Of a DNA stretch of 64,000 nucleotides, positions 19,842 through 29,590 are shown one piece after another (within the stretch, counting starts at the first letter, position 1; every line of letters begins with the position of its first letter). The position numbers and the translations under genes were made by a program. The notes beneath the pieces were generated by a model. That model had not been told where the DNA came from. It made no database searches and saw only the letters and a list, made by a program, of their open reading frames with translations. Source of the stretch: Calothrix sp. PCC 6303 (GTDB lineage Bacteria; Cyanobacteriota; Cyanobacteriia; Cyanobacteriales; Nostocaceae). Where the stretch lies: the NCBI RefSeq assembly GCF_000317435.1, contig NC_019751.1:1426001-1490000 (forward strand), given 5' to 3'.

Positions 19842-20693
19842 GTGAGTGCGATGGCTGCACCCGCCGTAGGCATCGCCTATTGCGCTGCTTGCTGTTTTAT
19901 TATTATCCAACAGCCAAAGTTTATTTTTTTCCCTTCCAGTGTAGTTGACACCACACCAGCAAAGTTAAACTTGCCTTATGAGGAGGTATGGCTTTCTGTT
20001 CCAGTCACTGCAACCAAAGTAGAACGAATTCATGGATGGTGGATTGAAAACCAACAATCTCCAAAGACAAAAGTTTTACTGTACTTCCACGGAAATGGTC
20101 TGAATATCTCAGCAAACCTAAGTGCAGCTAGAGGGTTTAATCAGGCTGGTTTTTCAGTGCTTCTGATTGATTATCGAGGATATGGACTTAGTGAAGGTGG
20201 TTTTCCTAATGAACAACGTATTTATCAGGATGCTGCTACAGCGTGGAATTACTTAATTGGAGAGCGTCAAGTTAAACCAAGAAATATTTTTATTTATGGT
20301 CACTCCCTTGGAGGTGGTGTAGCAATTGATTTGGCAGCCAAAAATCCAGAGGCAGCAGGTTTAATTGTAGAAGCAACATTTAGCTCAATCCGCGATATTG
20401 TCAAATACCGGAAACAATTTTGGATGTTCCCCGTCGATTTGATGGTAACGCAGCGGTTCGAGTCAATCGCAAAAGTACCGAAGTTAAAGATGCCAGTTTT
20501 ATTCATTCATGGCGTTAACGATTCAACCATCCCCGCATCAATGACAGAAAAGCTTTATGCTGCAACCCCAGAACCAAAACTATTACTTTTGGTACCAGGT
20601 GCAGATCACAATGATATTGGCGCATTTGCACCACAAAAATATCGGCAAGCTGTGGAATCTTTTCTGAAATTGGTAGATGGGGATAGTAAATAG
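19842..20693 (+). CDS. Alpha/beta hydrolase (BAAT/serine aminopeptidase-like)
   Basis: A 283-residue protein with an N-terminal hydrophobic anchor (AAPAVGIAYCAACCFIII). The oxyanion loop is LYFHGNG, and the nucleophile elbow GHSLGG places Ser at about residue 154. Asp is in HGVNDSTIP and His in GADHND, completing a Ser-Asp-His triad. It resembles ABHD13/Bem46-type membrane-anchored hydrolases. Substrate is unknown. The start is uncertain: GTG 19842, ATG 19851, or an upstream CTG that would lengthen the anchor. It lies between the two divergent RodZ-like genes. Confidence 0.82.
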   Translation: MSAMAAPAVGIAYCAACCFIIIQQPKFIFFPSSVVDTTPAKLNLPYEEVWLSVPVTATKVERIHGWWIENQQSPKTKVLLYFHGNGLNISANLSAARGFNQAGFSVLLIDYRGYGLSEGGFPNEQRIYQDAATAWNYLIGERQVKPRNIFIYGHSLGGGVAIDLAAKNPEAAGLIVEATFSSIRDIVKYRKQFWMFPVDLMVTQRFESIAKVPKLKMPVLFIHGVNDSTIPASMTEKLYAATPEPKLLLLVPGADHNDIGAFAPQKYRQAVESFLKLVDGDSK

Positions 20694-20785
20694 AGATACC
20701 TTACCGTTACACGGCAGGATTTTCTCTAAGTTAGTAAAAGTACTTGCTACTACGAAATATCTCAGACAGTAAATAATCGACTTTT

Positions 20786-20816
20786 GAGGTTGGAGATTAT
20801 GTTGATCTCCAACCTC
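20786..20816 (+). terminator. Perfect 12-bp hairpin downstream of the hydrolase
   Basis: GAGGTTGGAGAT and ATCTCCAACCTC flank a 7-base loop, about 90 bases after the hydrolase stop. The 3' side is followed by TGTTAAAAAAC rather than a T-run, so it may be a factor-dependent terminator or RNA-stabilising structure rather than an intrinsic terminator. Confidence 0.4.
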
Positions 20817-20832
20817 TGTTAAAAAACAATTA

Positions 20833-20880
20833 ATGAGTAATAAGTCTGTTTTGTAATGGGGATTTACACAAGGCAGGTTT
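20833..20880 (+). repeat. Dispersed repeat, copy B
   Basis: AATGAGTAATAAGTCTG, then TTTTGTAATGGGGATTTACA and CAAGGCAG, matches copies A and D read on the opposite strand. The remaining sequence to the next gene, about 290 bases, is AT-rich with no feature I can name. Confidence 0.6.
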
Positions 20881-21166
20881 GTAGTGGAAGTTTCCCTCAC
20901 CCAAAACCGGCTGCCTGTTTTGGCAGCACATTCAAAATAGTAAATTCACTGATTAGGGATTTTATAATTTTACAAATATCTTGATTAATCCGCTATTTTA
21001 CTGATACAGAACTTGAATAAAAAGTCAGTATCAGGACATTTTAATGTATTTATAAAAACGCAATAAATAATACTCAATAATCCGGAAATATCAAGATAAG
21101 TGTAGAAGAAATTACACAGATGAAACTGCCTTTGTTTAATAGCTAACTACGATTTACGACAAGATT

Positions 21167-22258
21167 ATGACACCCTTATATTCGTTAACAACCCCTGGAA
21201 ATCAGACTATTGAAATCTCTCAAGACGAATTGCGATCGCTATTAGGTCGAATCGAAACTGAACTGCATCGCAGCAAAGTTTACCGTCGTGCCTTAGCAAC
21301 CGTACAAAAAATGCTTGGTGATTCTGCTGACGATGCCAAGCTGTTATTTAAGGCTGTCGGTAGAGAAGCAATCGGTTTAGCTTTTAGGCAGTTTTCTCAA
21401 CAAAATACAGAAGATAAGAAAATTACCCCCGAACTACACCCAACTCCAGAAGAATCCATAATTTCTGCAAACATTACTCCAGATAGTAGTGAAATTACTA
21501 GCGATTTATCTGCATGTTTAACAAGTGTCAAAGTTCATCCCGACTCAATTATTGCTAATCCTGGGGAAATAAATTTAAATTTAGAAACACCACGAGTAAG
21601 TAGTGTTACTAGTAGTCATAAAACAACCGAAACAAATACGACTATCCCTTCTTTAAACTGGTTGAAACAAAAAAAACCTTCCCCAGCAGAAATTAGTCAA
21701 CAACTAACAGAAAAACGCAGCGAATCTCTACAGGAAATTGGTAAACAATTACGTGTAGCCCGTGAACTTCGCGGATTATCCCTAACTGAACTCAATACCT
21801 ATACCCACGTCCAAATTCATCTCATGGAGGCAATTGAGAATGGAAAATGGGATGAATTACCTGAAGATGTCTATGTTAGGGGCTTTATCCGCGTGATGGC
21901 TAATAGTTTGGGGCTGAATGGTACAAATTTAGCAGCTTCATTGCCACAGCCAGAACCAGTCAAAGCTGTTTTACCTTCTTGGTATGAAACGGGTAAAAAA
22001 TCTAGCAGTTTTGATTTTCAAGTCAATCCAATGCATTTGTATCTGGGTTACACAGTTCTAGTTGCAGGTGCAGTTGGAGGATTATCAGTGATGTCACAGC
22101 AAGCAAACTCTAATAAGTTAGTGAGTCCTAATCCTAATACTTCTTCTTCTGTGAGTGATTCTCATCGAAACCAAGAACCAAGCAACAAGCCAGGATTACA
22201 GTCAAATAGTCAAGGTGTAAAAGTAGGTAATGATATTGCACCACCAGAAACCCTTTAA
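21167..22258 (+). CDS. Second RodZ-like helix-turn-helix protein with an extra N-terminal domain
   Basis: A 363-residue protein. Residues 1-85 form a helical region (SQDELRSLLGRIETELHRSK) not found in standard RodZ. A polar linker follows, then a RodZ-type helix-turn-helix (about 190-265; LGKQLRVARELRGLSLTELN style, with VYVRGFIRVMANSLGLNGTN). One membrane helix lies near residues 290-310 (YLGYTVLVAGAVGGLSVM), and the tail is short and Ser/Asn-rich. Unlike the paralogue at 18738 it lacks the beta-rich outer domain. It may regulate shape, division or gene expression at the membrane; this is inference. Confidence 0.78.
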   Translation: MTPLYSLTTPGNQTIEISQDELRSLLGRIETELHRSKVYRRALATVQKMLGDSADDAKLLFKAVGREAIGLAFRQFSQQNTEDKKITPELHPTPEESIISANITPDSSEITSDLSACLTSVKVHPDSIIANPGEINLNLETPRVSSVTSSHKTTETNTTIPSLNWLKQKKPSPAEISQQLTEKRSESLQEIGKQLRVARELRGLSLTELNTYTHVQIHLMEAIENGKWDELPEDVYVRGFIRVMANSLGLNGTNLAASLPQPEPVKAVLPSWYETGKKSSSFDFQVNPMHLYLGYTVLVAGAVGGLSVMSQQANSNKLVSPNPNTSSSVSDSHRNQEPSNKPGLQSNSQGVKVGNDIAPPETL

Positions 22259-22308
22259 CGAACTTTAGGGGGTCAAATCCCCCTTACAAAACTTAGTTGC
22301 GACTTGTT

Positions 22309-22593
22309 TTAAGATTTAGGGCTTCGACGCGCAACCAAACCCCCAACAAAGGCTCCTAAAACTACCCCTGTCCATGCTCCTGTGGTACTGCCTTGCCACA
22401 TGGCAACTGGTGTTGAAGAGACGTAACATAGTTCTTTAAAACCCCAGCCCTGAGTTTGGCATTTTTGATTGCTAAGGTTTACAGCTATTTGCCCACCTAT
22501 GAATCCTGCAAAAACCCCTGATGTGAGGGCGATGAGGGTACAAGTTTTAGTAATATTGTCAAGTTTGCTGAATTGACCGATTATTTTAAACAT
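22309..22593 (-). CDS. Small predicted membrane protein, unknown
   Basis: From ATG 22593 the product has 94 residues and two hydrophobic segments: LIALTSGVFAGFIGGQIAV, and TGAWTGVVLGAFVGGLVARR at the C-terminus. A loop between them holds two cysteines (KCQTQGWGFKELC). A longer frame reaches 22665 but its extra N-terminus is polar and unconvincing. No family is recognised. Confidence 0.55.
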   Translation of the reverse strand: MFKIIGQFSKLDNITKTCTLIALTSGVFAGFIGGQIAVNLSNQKCQTQGWGFKELCYVSSTPVAMWQGSTTGAWTGVVLGAFVGGLVARRSPKS

Positions 22594-22685
22594 GTAATTT
22601 CTCAGTAGGGTAAAGTCGCTTGAGTCGTGTTTCCTCTCAGGTTTAAAGACACTGAGTTTCCACACATTCCAGGAAGTTTGATGAG

Positions 22686-22724
22686 CTTTCTAGCAGGTAT
22701 TTCTTCCTGTCCTCTGCTAGAAAG
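22686..22724 (-). terminator. Perfect 11-bp hairpin after ppc
   Basis: CTTTCTAGCAG and CTGCTAGAAAG are exact inverted repeats with an inner CAGG/CCTG pairing, 16 bases past the ppc stop. There is no T-run on the ppc strand, so the type of terminator is uncertain, but position and strength argue for a transcript end. Confidence 0.5.
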
Positions 22725-22740
22725 TCCATGTTTTTCTTCT

Positions 22741-25700
22741 TCAACCTGTGTTTCTCATTCCAGCGGCGATACCGTTGATAGTCAGCAAGGCACCACGTAG
22801 TAGTTCCCCTTTACTGTAGCGGGAATGAATTACGGCTGAGGTGGGGATATTTTTGGATTGGCGCAAACGTTTGAGTAGGGACACCTGAATAAATCCTAGG
22901 GGAACAATTGTCCCGTTGCGTAATTGTACTGAGCGCTGAAGTACAGGGTCGCCATCTAAAAGACATTTATTCCCGGTAATTTGCAGAACTAAATTTCGGG
23001 TGAGATAGTATTCTTCGGCAATTTGGGCGAAGACTTTATCAAATCGGGGTTTGTCTTCGGGATGTGATAATTCCTGGACGTAATGACTTGCCATTTGTAA
23101 GTCTACTTTAGCCAGGGTCATTTCGGCTTTGGAAATTACCATTTTGAAGAAGGGCCATTTGATGTAGAAGTAACGCAGCAGCTTCATGTGTTCTTCGGGT
23201 TCTTCGTTGAGGAATTCTTGGAGGGCGGTGCCGACTCCATACCAGGAGGGGAGAAGGACACGGATTTGTGTCCAACTAAATACCCAGGGAATTGCCCGCA
23301 GGCTGGTTAGGTCTTTTTTGCCGGAAGGACGACGGGCTGGACGGGAACTGATTTGCAGTTGGCTGATTTCTTCGATGGGGGTGACTTGGTGGAAGAAGTC
23401 GATGAAGTCGGGTTGTTCGTAAATTAGGGCGCGGTAGTGTTGACGCGATCGCGCGGCGAGTTCTTCCATGATTTCGTTCCAGGCTTCGATGTCGTCGAAG
23501 CCTGTTTTTAGGAGGCTGGCTTGGATGACGGCTGTGGTGATGGTTTCGAGGTTATATAGGGCTAGGTCGCGCAGGGAGTATTTGGAGGCGAGGACTTCTC
23601 CTTGTTCGGTGATTTTAATGCGTCCATTTATACTGTGTCCTGGTTGTGCCAAAATTGCTTCGTAGGCTGGTCCACCACCTCGCCCTACTGAACCACCTCT
23701 ACCATGAAAAATGCGTAAACTTATACCGTATCCCTCAGCAATTTCCTGGAGGGATTTTTGAGCTTTATGGATTTCCCAATTACTGCTTAAAAAGCCAGAA
23801 TCTTTGTTGCTGTCGGAATATCCTAGCATCACCTCTTGGAGGTTGGGGGTGAGGGGTGAGGATGTGGGGGAGAGGGAGTTGGGATGATTTTCGGTGATTT
23901 CGTAGCCACCTGCCAGGAGAGCGCGGTAAAGTGGAAGTTCAAATAGTTCACCCATGACACTACGCGATCGCAGTAAGTCTTCAACGGTTTCAAATAGGGG
24001 AACTACTTGAATTGTCCCGATTGCGGTACCAGGATCATAAAGTCCGGCTTCTTTGGCAAAAAGTAGGACTTCCAACACGTCGCTGACTTCACGACACATG
24101 CTGATGATGTAGGTTTGGCAGACATTATAGCCAAATTCTTGTTGAAGCGATCGCACGATGCGGAAAGTGCTGATTACGTCGTTGGTTTTCTCGGAAAATG
24201 GTAGTTCTGCGGCAATTAGGGGACGACGGGTTTTAAGTTCGCTGGTTAACCAAGCTACCCGCTCAACTTCGCTCATGTCGTTGTAGGGTTTGTTTAAAAT
24301 CCCTAAATACTCGACAACTTCGTTTAACGCATCGGCATGACGAGATGATTCTTGACGAATATCTAGCTGTGTCAGGTTAAAGCCGAAAATTTCCACTTGA
24401 CAAATGAGGTTTTCTAGCTGTTGGCTAGTTAAACCTGTTTCCGAAAGGTTGTGTTGAATTAGCCGCAGTTCCGCGAGGAATTCTTCTCCGGAATGGTAAA
24501 CGTGATGATGATGTTCGTCGTTGAGAATTTCGCCTTTTTGTAAAGCTTTGTTCCGGATGCTGGTATTTTCCAACCGCTTGAGGATGTATGATAGCTTCAA
24601 TCGATATGGCTCTTGGCGGTAGCGTAGTGCCAATTGATCGTAAACTTCGCTCATCTGCGCTTGTTCCATTTCCAGGGATTCCAGCAAATCGGGAAGCACA
24701 TCACTCCACTGCATGGAGACACTAATTAACTCAATTAGTTGTTTTACAGCTTTGGTATATTTCTCTAGGACTATATTTCTTTGGTAACATGCAGTTTCCC
24801 AAGTAATTGCTGGTGTCACCGATGGATTTCCATCTCTGTCTCCTCCTACCCAGGAACCAAATTTACAGAAGTTTTTTTGAGGTGGTTCTAACCAGGGAAA
24901 GGTTTGGTTCAGGGTATGTTTGAAGCGGCGATATAGTTGGGGTATGGCATCAAAGAGAACTTCTTGGAAGTAGTGGAGAGCATAATCGACTTCATCTAGG
25001 ACGGAGGGTTTAAACTGGTGTAATTCATCAGTTCGCCACCATAATCTAATCTCTTCGATTAATTGTGATTGGAGTTCTTCAGCTTCCCACAAAAAGCCGC
25101 CTGTGAGACTTCCACCTGCCCGTTTTTCTAAGGCATCCAATTGCTGTAAAAGCTGGACAACTTGACGTTGTTTCCCACGAATGGTATGGCGGACAATTTC
25201 TGTTGGGTGTGCTGTAAAAACTAACTGTACATCCAAATGGGAAATTAAACGTTGAATTTGTTGGGGTGGAACATTCAATTTGAATAGTTGGGGGAATAAT
25301 CCGGAAAAAGTCCCTTTATGTTTACTATTGTCGGAATTATGCCAACTTTTAGCCAGCATTTCTGCTCCGACACCATTATTATGGTGAAAGCTTTCTTCAT
25401 CTTGGCAGTATACGGTGCTTGTAACTGCTTCTTCGCCTTTATTTTCTGGTTCAGCTTCGTAGCGAGTTAATTGTTGGCGTTGTTCGTAATCTTGCTCGAT
25501 AATATTGATCAGCTGAAAATACAGTGCAAATGCTCGTGCTGCCCTGATTGCTTCATTGATGCTCAATTGTTCGATTAATTTGAACACCGAAGCTGCCTGA
25601 TCTTTAGTCGCTTGTCCCTCTGGTGAACATAAATCCCGCAGTTTTTTGAGTAAATCAACCGTTGCTTGACCACATTCTTGTTGTAATACTTCTTCCCACA

Positions 25701-25794
25701 GTTCTTCTACCACCTGAAGGCGATGGCGTAAAAATAAATCGGATGCAGGATAGATATTTACTGCTTCAGCAAAAGAGTATATAAGAGAACCCAT
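22741..25794 (-). CDS. ppc: Phosphoenolpyruvate carboxylase
   Basis: This enzyme converts PEP and bicarbonate to oxaloacetate, the main anaplerotic carbon-fixing reaction in cyanobacteria. The 1017-residue length is typical of cyanobacterial enzymes. Key signatures are intact: [13 protein letters not shown] with the catalytic His near residue 195, [12 protein letters not shown] near 315, [17 protein letters not shown] near 655, the glycine loop [13 protein letters not shown] near 695, and the conserved C-terminal RNTG. The stretch near residues 638-650 ([13 protein letters not shown]) is a low-complexity insert just before the catalytic block. It is a single gene with a hairpin just downstream. 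Confidence 0.97.
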   Translation of the reverse strand: MGSLIYSFAEAVNIYPASDLFLRHRLQVVEELWEEVLQQECGQATVDLLKKLRDLCSPEGQATKDQAASVFKLIEQLSINEAIRAARAFALYFQLINIIEQDYEQRQQLTRYEAEPENKGEEAVTSTVYCQDEESFHHNNGVGAEMLAKSWHNSDNSKHKGTFSGLFPQLFKLNVPPQQIQRLISHLDVQLVFTAHPTEIVRHTIRGKQRQVVQLLQQLDALEKRAGGSLTGGFLWEAEELQSQLIEEIRLWWRTDELHQFKPSVLDEVDYALHYFQEVLFDAIPQLYRRFKHTLNQTFPWLEPPQKNFCKFGSWVGGDRDGNPSVTPAITWETACYQRNIVLEKYTKAVKQLIELISVSMQWSDVLPDLLESLEMEQAQMSEVYDQLALRYRQEPYRLKLSYILKRLENTSIRNKALQKGEILNDEHHHHVYHSGEEFLAELRLIQHNLSETGLTSQQLENLICQVEIFGFNLTQLDIRQESSRHADALNEVVEYLGILNKPYNDMSEVERVAWLTSELKTRRPLIAAELPFSEKTNDVISTFRIVRSLQQEFGYNVCQTYIISMCREVSDVLEVLLFAKEAGLYDPGTAIGTIQVVPLFETVEDLLRSRSVMGELFELPLYRALLAGGYEITENHPNSLSPTSSPLTPNLQEVMLGYSDSNKDSGFLSSNWEIHKAQKSLQEIAEGYGISLRIFHGRGGSVGRGGGPAYEAILAQPGHSINGRIKITEQGEVLASKYSLRDLALYNLETITTAVIQASLLKTGFDDIEAWNEIMEELAARSRQHYRALIYEQPDFIDFFHQVTPIEEISQLQISSRPARRPSGKKDLTSLRAIPWVFSWTQIRVLLPSWYGVGTALQEFLNEEPEEHMKLLRYFYIKWPFFKMVISKAEMTLAKVDLQMASHYVQELSHPEDKPRFDKVFAQIAEEYYLTRNLVLQITGNKCLLDGDPVLQRSVQLRNGTIVPLGFIQVSLLKRLRQSKNIPTSAVIHSRYSKGELLRGALLTINGIAAGMRNTG

Positions 25795-25895
25795 ATTCTT
25801 TTTGTTCTATAACCAACTATGGTTTATTTATCTAGCCTTGTCATGACTTACAGCTATCTTGTCTACTATAAGTACCGAAGAAAAAGGTATATTTC

Positions 25896-26132
25896 TTAGC
25901 TACTTTTTTGACTTTCAGATTCGGGAAAATCTAGAATTGGTAATCGTTCACCTCTAAAGATTTCCTCACTTGCTTGTCCAATGCTTTCCATCGCTTCAAA
26001 AGCGGCTTTTTGGGCGACTAGAGCTAGCATAAGTGAGGATGTACCCACCTGCAAAACAATTGACTGAGGAATTGCAAACAAACCGAGGTTAAATCCATTA
26101 CTGGATGTGTTTTTGGGGTTAAGGGGTGGCAT
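25896..26132 (-). CDS. Small conserved cyanobacterial protein, unknown
   Basis: A 78-residue protein with a hydrophobic helix (SIVLQVGTSSLMLALVAQKAA) and a polar tail. The N-terminal MPPLNPKNTSSNGFNLGLF and the middle FEAMESIGQASEEIF look conserved in style with short cyanobacterial proteins I cannot name. It lies upstream of ppc on the same strand with 101 bases between, so co-transcription is possible. Confidence 0.55.
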   Translation of the reverse strand: MPPLNPKNTSSNGFNLGLFAIPQSIVLQVGTSSLMLALVAQKAAFEAMESIGQASEEIFRGERLPILDFPESESQKSS

Positions 26133-26682
26133 TGGGTTTATCTTCGCTATTGTAGAATCGTTGGCGTAAGCTCAAGCAAATTCGGATATCTTGCTTGAAT
26201 AAGAGGCTTTTGGCAGGGAGAAAGAGAAGTTTAGGAACTCCACACCAGGGTTAAGAGATCATTCTACCCTGCCTTTTCATTCGGACATTACAAAACTATC
26301 TTGACGAATTTTGCAAGCTAATAGGATAACGAATTGCGAGGAAACTTAATATTGCAATAATTCTATAATTCCAGTTTACAAGGTTTCAGACACCAAAGGA
26401 GTACCGAGTTGAAAGTATGTAAGTTGTATGTGCAGCAGAATACAATAGTCAGAATCTTTTCAAGCTATAGGATGAATTATGAATTTGTAAATGCGGATGT
26501 CGTCGAACCTTCCCACAGGTTATATATGTGTTTCTCGAATAAAGTTTAGCTGTAGTCAAATCTCCGCTAACTTTGCATGTAGTCCCTCTGCTAAATGTGA
26601 GATTTAGCGATCTACAATTAGTGGCGAGTCTGTAACCAGATTTTTCTCCCGTCCCCGATGTTCTCTTGTAAAATCACTTCCC
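26133..26682. other. Intergenic region with two consecutive hairpins
   Basis: Within 550 bases without a gene, CTCAAGCAA/TTGCTTGAA (26171-26199) and GGCAGGGAGAA/TTCTACCCTGCC (26212-26273) form two hairpins in a row. On the plus strand the second is followed by TTTTC, a weak terminator tail. This could be a small RNA or a leader structure of the flanking minus-strand gene. Nothing else was recognised. Confidence 0.4.
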
Positions 26683-29538
26683 ATGAAAACAGCATCACTA
26701 GATCGACAAAAGAATATAGTGCAATGGGTCAGCCAAGCAACGGGTATTAATACCTTGGGGGTGAAAATCAGGTTGCGAGGAAATGATCTACATATTTTAT
26801 GTGAAGGGGGAGAATGTCCAAAACGGTGGCAGATTTTATCTGATTTGCTTAGAGCATTACAACAAACAGATTTAGATGCTTTGACGGCAAATGACAGTGA
26901 ACAACCATCAATTTATCAAGTATTGGTGTACGGACGCAAAAAAGGTGAAAATCGTCCGCAGTGGTGTCACCGGGTATATTTAAATCAGTTAGATAGGCAT
27001 TTGCAGCAGGTTGAACAAGCGCTGTTGCGTGATGCAGGGAAAGCTGGGGGGTTAATTGTTTCTAATGAAAGTTTAGCTCGTCAAGGTGATCCGGAGGCGA
27101 TTGCCCGTTATTTGAGTGAAACTCTAAGTTCCTTTGGCATTAGCGTCAAGGTAAAAGTCAAGAAGCAAAAGCTCAAAGATAATCCCCAAGTAACTGAGAA
27201 TCGGTTGTGGATTTTATGTCAATCTAGTTATAGTCCACCAGAATCTTTAATTGCCGAACCCATTGCCAAAAAGTTGCGTTATTTGAAGTTGACAGGGTAC
27301 CAAGATGCGGTAATTGTCACCCAAGTAACGGGGGAAAGTAAACCTGACTGGTTGTTGCGGGTGGATTTGAAACCTCCCGATTTGATGTTGAAGGAATGGG
27401 CAAGATGGGGTGATTTACAGTCCATTTCCCGGTTGTTGCTGGAGGAATTTATTAGTGATGGGATTAAGGTGACAACTTCGCTTCAGGAATCGACATTACA
27501 TGTATTTTGCACTGCTGCAAAGGTTCCTGAGCAAAAAATCTGTGTGGAAAAAGCCGGTTCTTTGTTGAATGCGATCGCGCCCCAGGCAATCTACAATACT
27601 GCTGTATATGGGCAGGTGCAAAATCAAAATCAACCTGCTTGGGTGGATTGGGTGTCTTTACCTGCTCAAGAACATCCAAATTTGGCGGTTTCTCCCTTAG
27701 AATTAGCTAGTTCTGGGGATGAAGCTGCGTTAACTTTTCTTTTGGAACGTGTTCTCAATCCTGATTTGGATTTACGGTTGAAAACTGGGGGAATTCGCGT
27801 CCTTTTACTACGTAAAGCTGATTTACTTCATGTGATGTGTGATGCACCTGTTTGTCCCAGTCGGAAAAAGGTAGCTGTGAAAGTTGCCCAATTGGTGAAG
27901 GAATTGCGAATTCCCGGTTTGTTAGGTGTACGCATATATGGCAGACGCGCTGGTAACAAAGAACCAGTTTGGAATCAGGGGATGGATTTTGCGACACGTC
28001 GCCGTTTTGTCCCCGAAGCAACACCAGAATTTGCTGTTTCTGCTGGGTATGTACGAGAACTTTTACCAGCGGATGTTGATGAACCAATTTTACGTCCTGA
28101 CTTCAAAGCCTCAGAATTTCCCAGTTTCGTAGCTGAGGTTGCTCAAGATTGGACTGCAAGTGCGCGAAAATGGTTGGTAGCAACTCCCATATTTAGCGAG
28201 ATTGTTGACTCTGATGAACGGAGTTTGCCGTTTCAAGGATACTCAGTGGCAGCTATTTGGGGATTTTTAGGTTTATTGCTAACCGTTCAAGTGGATTGGG
28301 GTTTAAATCAGGTGATTTCTCAGGATTCACCACCATTACCCAAGGTTGCAGAAACATCACCCGATCAAAGTAGCGATCGCACTGCTGCTTTTACTGGTGA
28401 TAATAATGGAAATTCTACCTTTAACGCCTCCAGCTTTACCAGTGATACCAAAGAAAAAGCCACCGCTACAGCTATTTTACTGGCAGCGCGATCGCAAACT
28501 CCAACTTTCAACGCTCGCCAGTTGGATGAACAGTTAGCTCTGTATAAAGAGAAACTTGCTAAAGCTGGAAAACCACCAGATGTTTTGATTATTGGTTCCT
28601 CACGGGGTTTGCGAGGTGTAGATCCGGTAGCCCTTGGCAAGGGTTTGGCGGCACAGGGTTATGGTAATTTAGATATATTCAATTTGGGTATAAATGGAGC
28701 CACCGCACAGGTGGTAAACTTTATGCTACAACATGCCTTAGAACCCAGTGAAATCCCAAAATTAATTATTTGGGCAGATGGGGCAAGGGCATTTAATAGT
28801 GGTAGAGAAGATATCACTTTTCGTTCGATTGCCGCTTCTCCCGGTTATAAAAAAGCCATTGAAAAGTCATTTGCTAGGGGTGAAAATACTGATTTGGTGA
28901 AAAATCCCCAAGTGGTTGATAGCCAGCAAGAAAACAGTTATCAAGCAGTTAATAAATGGTTGAGTGACGGATTAGCTAGTGTATCGGCAACCTATCCCAA
29001 GCGTAGCGAGTTGAAAACCTTTTTGGGAGAACAATTAAAAATCTTTCCTGGAAGTTCAATTAAGGAAAGTAAAAATTCCAACGCAGAACAAGTAGTGGAA
29101 GAATCGGTGGATTTTGATGGATTTTTGGCATTATCCACCCGTTTTGACCCCGTAACCTACTACCAGAAACATCCGAAGGTATCGGGAGACTACGACAACG
29201 ACTATAAATCATTTCAACTGGCAGGAATCCAAGATGCAGCAATTTTAGCAGTTCTCCAATTTGCGCGATCGCATAAAATATCCATCGTGTTTGCGAATAT
29301 GCCTCTAACTGCTGAATACCTGGATTCGATTCGTAGCAAACACGAGCAGGAATTTCAGCAGTATATGGTAAATTTAGCCTCGGAATATGAAAACTTCACT
29401 TTCCGGGATTTAAGCCGACTATATCCCCAAAATAACGGTTTTTTCTCAGATCCGAGCCATTTGAACCGTTTTGGTGCCTATGAAGTCTCAAAGAAGTTGG
29501 CAAATGATCCGATGATACCTTGGATGAGTAATAAGTAA
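26683..29538 (+). CDS. Repeat-domain membrane protein with C-terminal SGNH hydrolase-like domain
   Basis: A 951-residue protein in three parts. Residues about 20-455 contain four copies of a roughly 90-residue unit, each with a xLHxxC-type strand (LHILCEG, LWILCQS, LHVFCTA, LHVMCDA) and ending in a strand-Gly-x-P-x-W pattern. A single membrane helix lies near residues 516-543. The outer domain begins with VLIIGSSRGLRGVDP (about 634; SGNH block I with Ser) and ends with FSDPSHLNRFG (about 922; the Asp-x-x-His pair). This resembles AlgJ/AlgX- and DUF1574-type enzymes that work with MBOAT proteins in acetylating polysaccharides, and an MBOAT gene follows 52 bases later. The cytoplasmic repeat region is not recognised. 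Confidence 0.75.
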   Translation: MKTASLDRQKNIVQWVSQATGINTLGVKIRLRGNDLHILCEGGECPKRWQILSDLLRALQQTDLDALTANDSEQPSIYQVLVYGRKKGENRPQWCHRVYLNQLDRHLQQVEQALLRDAGKAGGLIVSNESLARQGDPEAIARYLSETLSSFGISVKVKVKKQKLKDNPQVTENRLWILCQSSYSPPESLIAEPIAKKLRYLKLTGYQDAVIVTQVTGESKPDWLLRVDLKPPDLMLKEWARWGDLQSISRLLLEEFISDGIKVTTSLQESTLHVFCTAAKVPEQKICVEKAGSLLNAIAPQAIYNTAVYGQVQNQNQPAWVDWVSLPAQEHPNLAVSPLELASSGDEAALTFLLERVLNPDLDLRLKTGGIRVLLLRKADLLHVMCDAPVCPSRKKVAVKVAQLVKELRIPGLLGVRIYGRRAGNKEPVWNQGMDFATRRRFVPEATPEFAVSAGYVRELLPADVDEPILRPDFKASEFPSFVAEVAQDWTASARKWLVATPIFSEIVDSDERSLPFQGYSVAAIWGFLGLLLTVQVDWGLNQVISQDSPPLPKVAETSPDQSSDRTAAFTGDNNGNSTFNASSFTSDTKEKATATAILLAARSQTPTFNARQLDEQLALYKEKLAKAGKPPDVLIIGSSRGLRGVDPVALGKGLAAQGYGNLDIFNLGINGATAQVVNFMLQHALEPSEIPKLIIWADGARAFNSGREDITFRSIAASPGYKKAIEKSFARGENTDLVKNPQVVDSQQENSYQAVNKWLSDGLASVSATYPKRSELKTFLGEQLKIFPGSSIKESKNSNAEQVVEESVDFDGFLALSTRFDPVTYYQKHPKVSGDYDNDYKSFQLAGIQDAAILAVLQFARSHKISIVFANMPLTAEYLDSIRSKHEQEFQQYMVNLASEYENFTFRDLSRLYPQNNGFFSDPSHLNRFGAYEVSKKLANDPMIPWMSNK

Positions 29539-29554
29539 TAAGTAATAAGTAATA
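29527..29554. repeat. Heptanucleotide tandem repeat over a stop codon
   Basis: AGTAATA is repeated four times without interruption, starting within the last codons of the SGNH gene and running into the gap before the MBOAT gene. Short heptamer repeats of this kind are common in heterocystous cyanobacteria. Confidence 0.85.
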
Positions 29555-29590
29555 AGTTAACTATCAATCCCGCGCTAGTAACAACAAACG

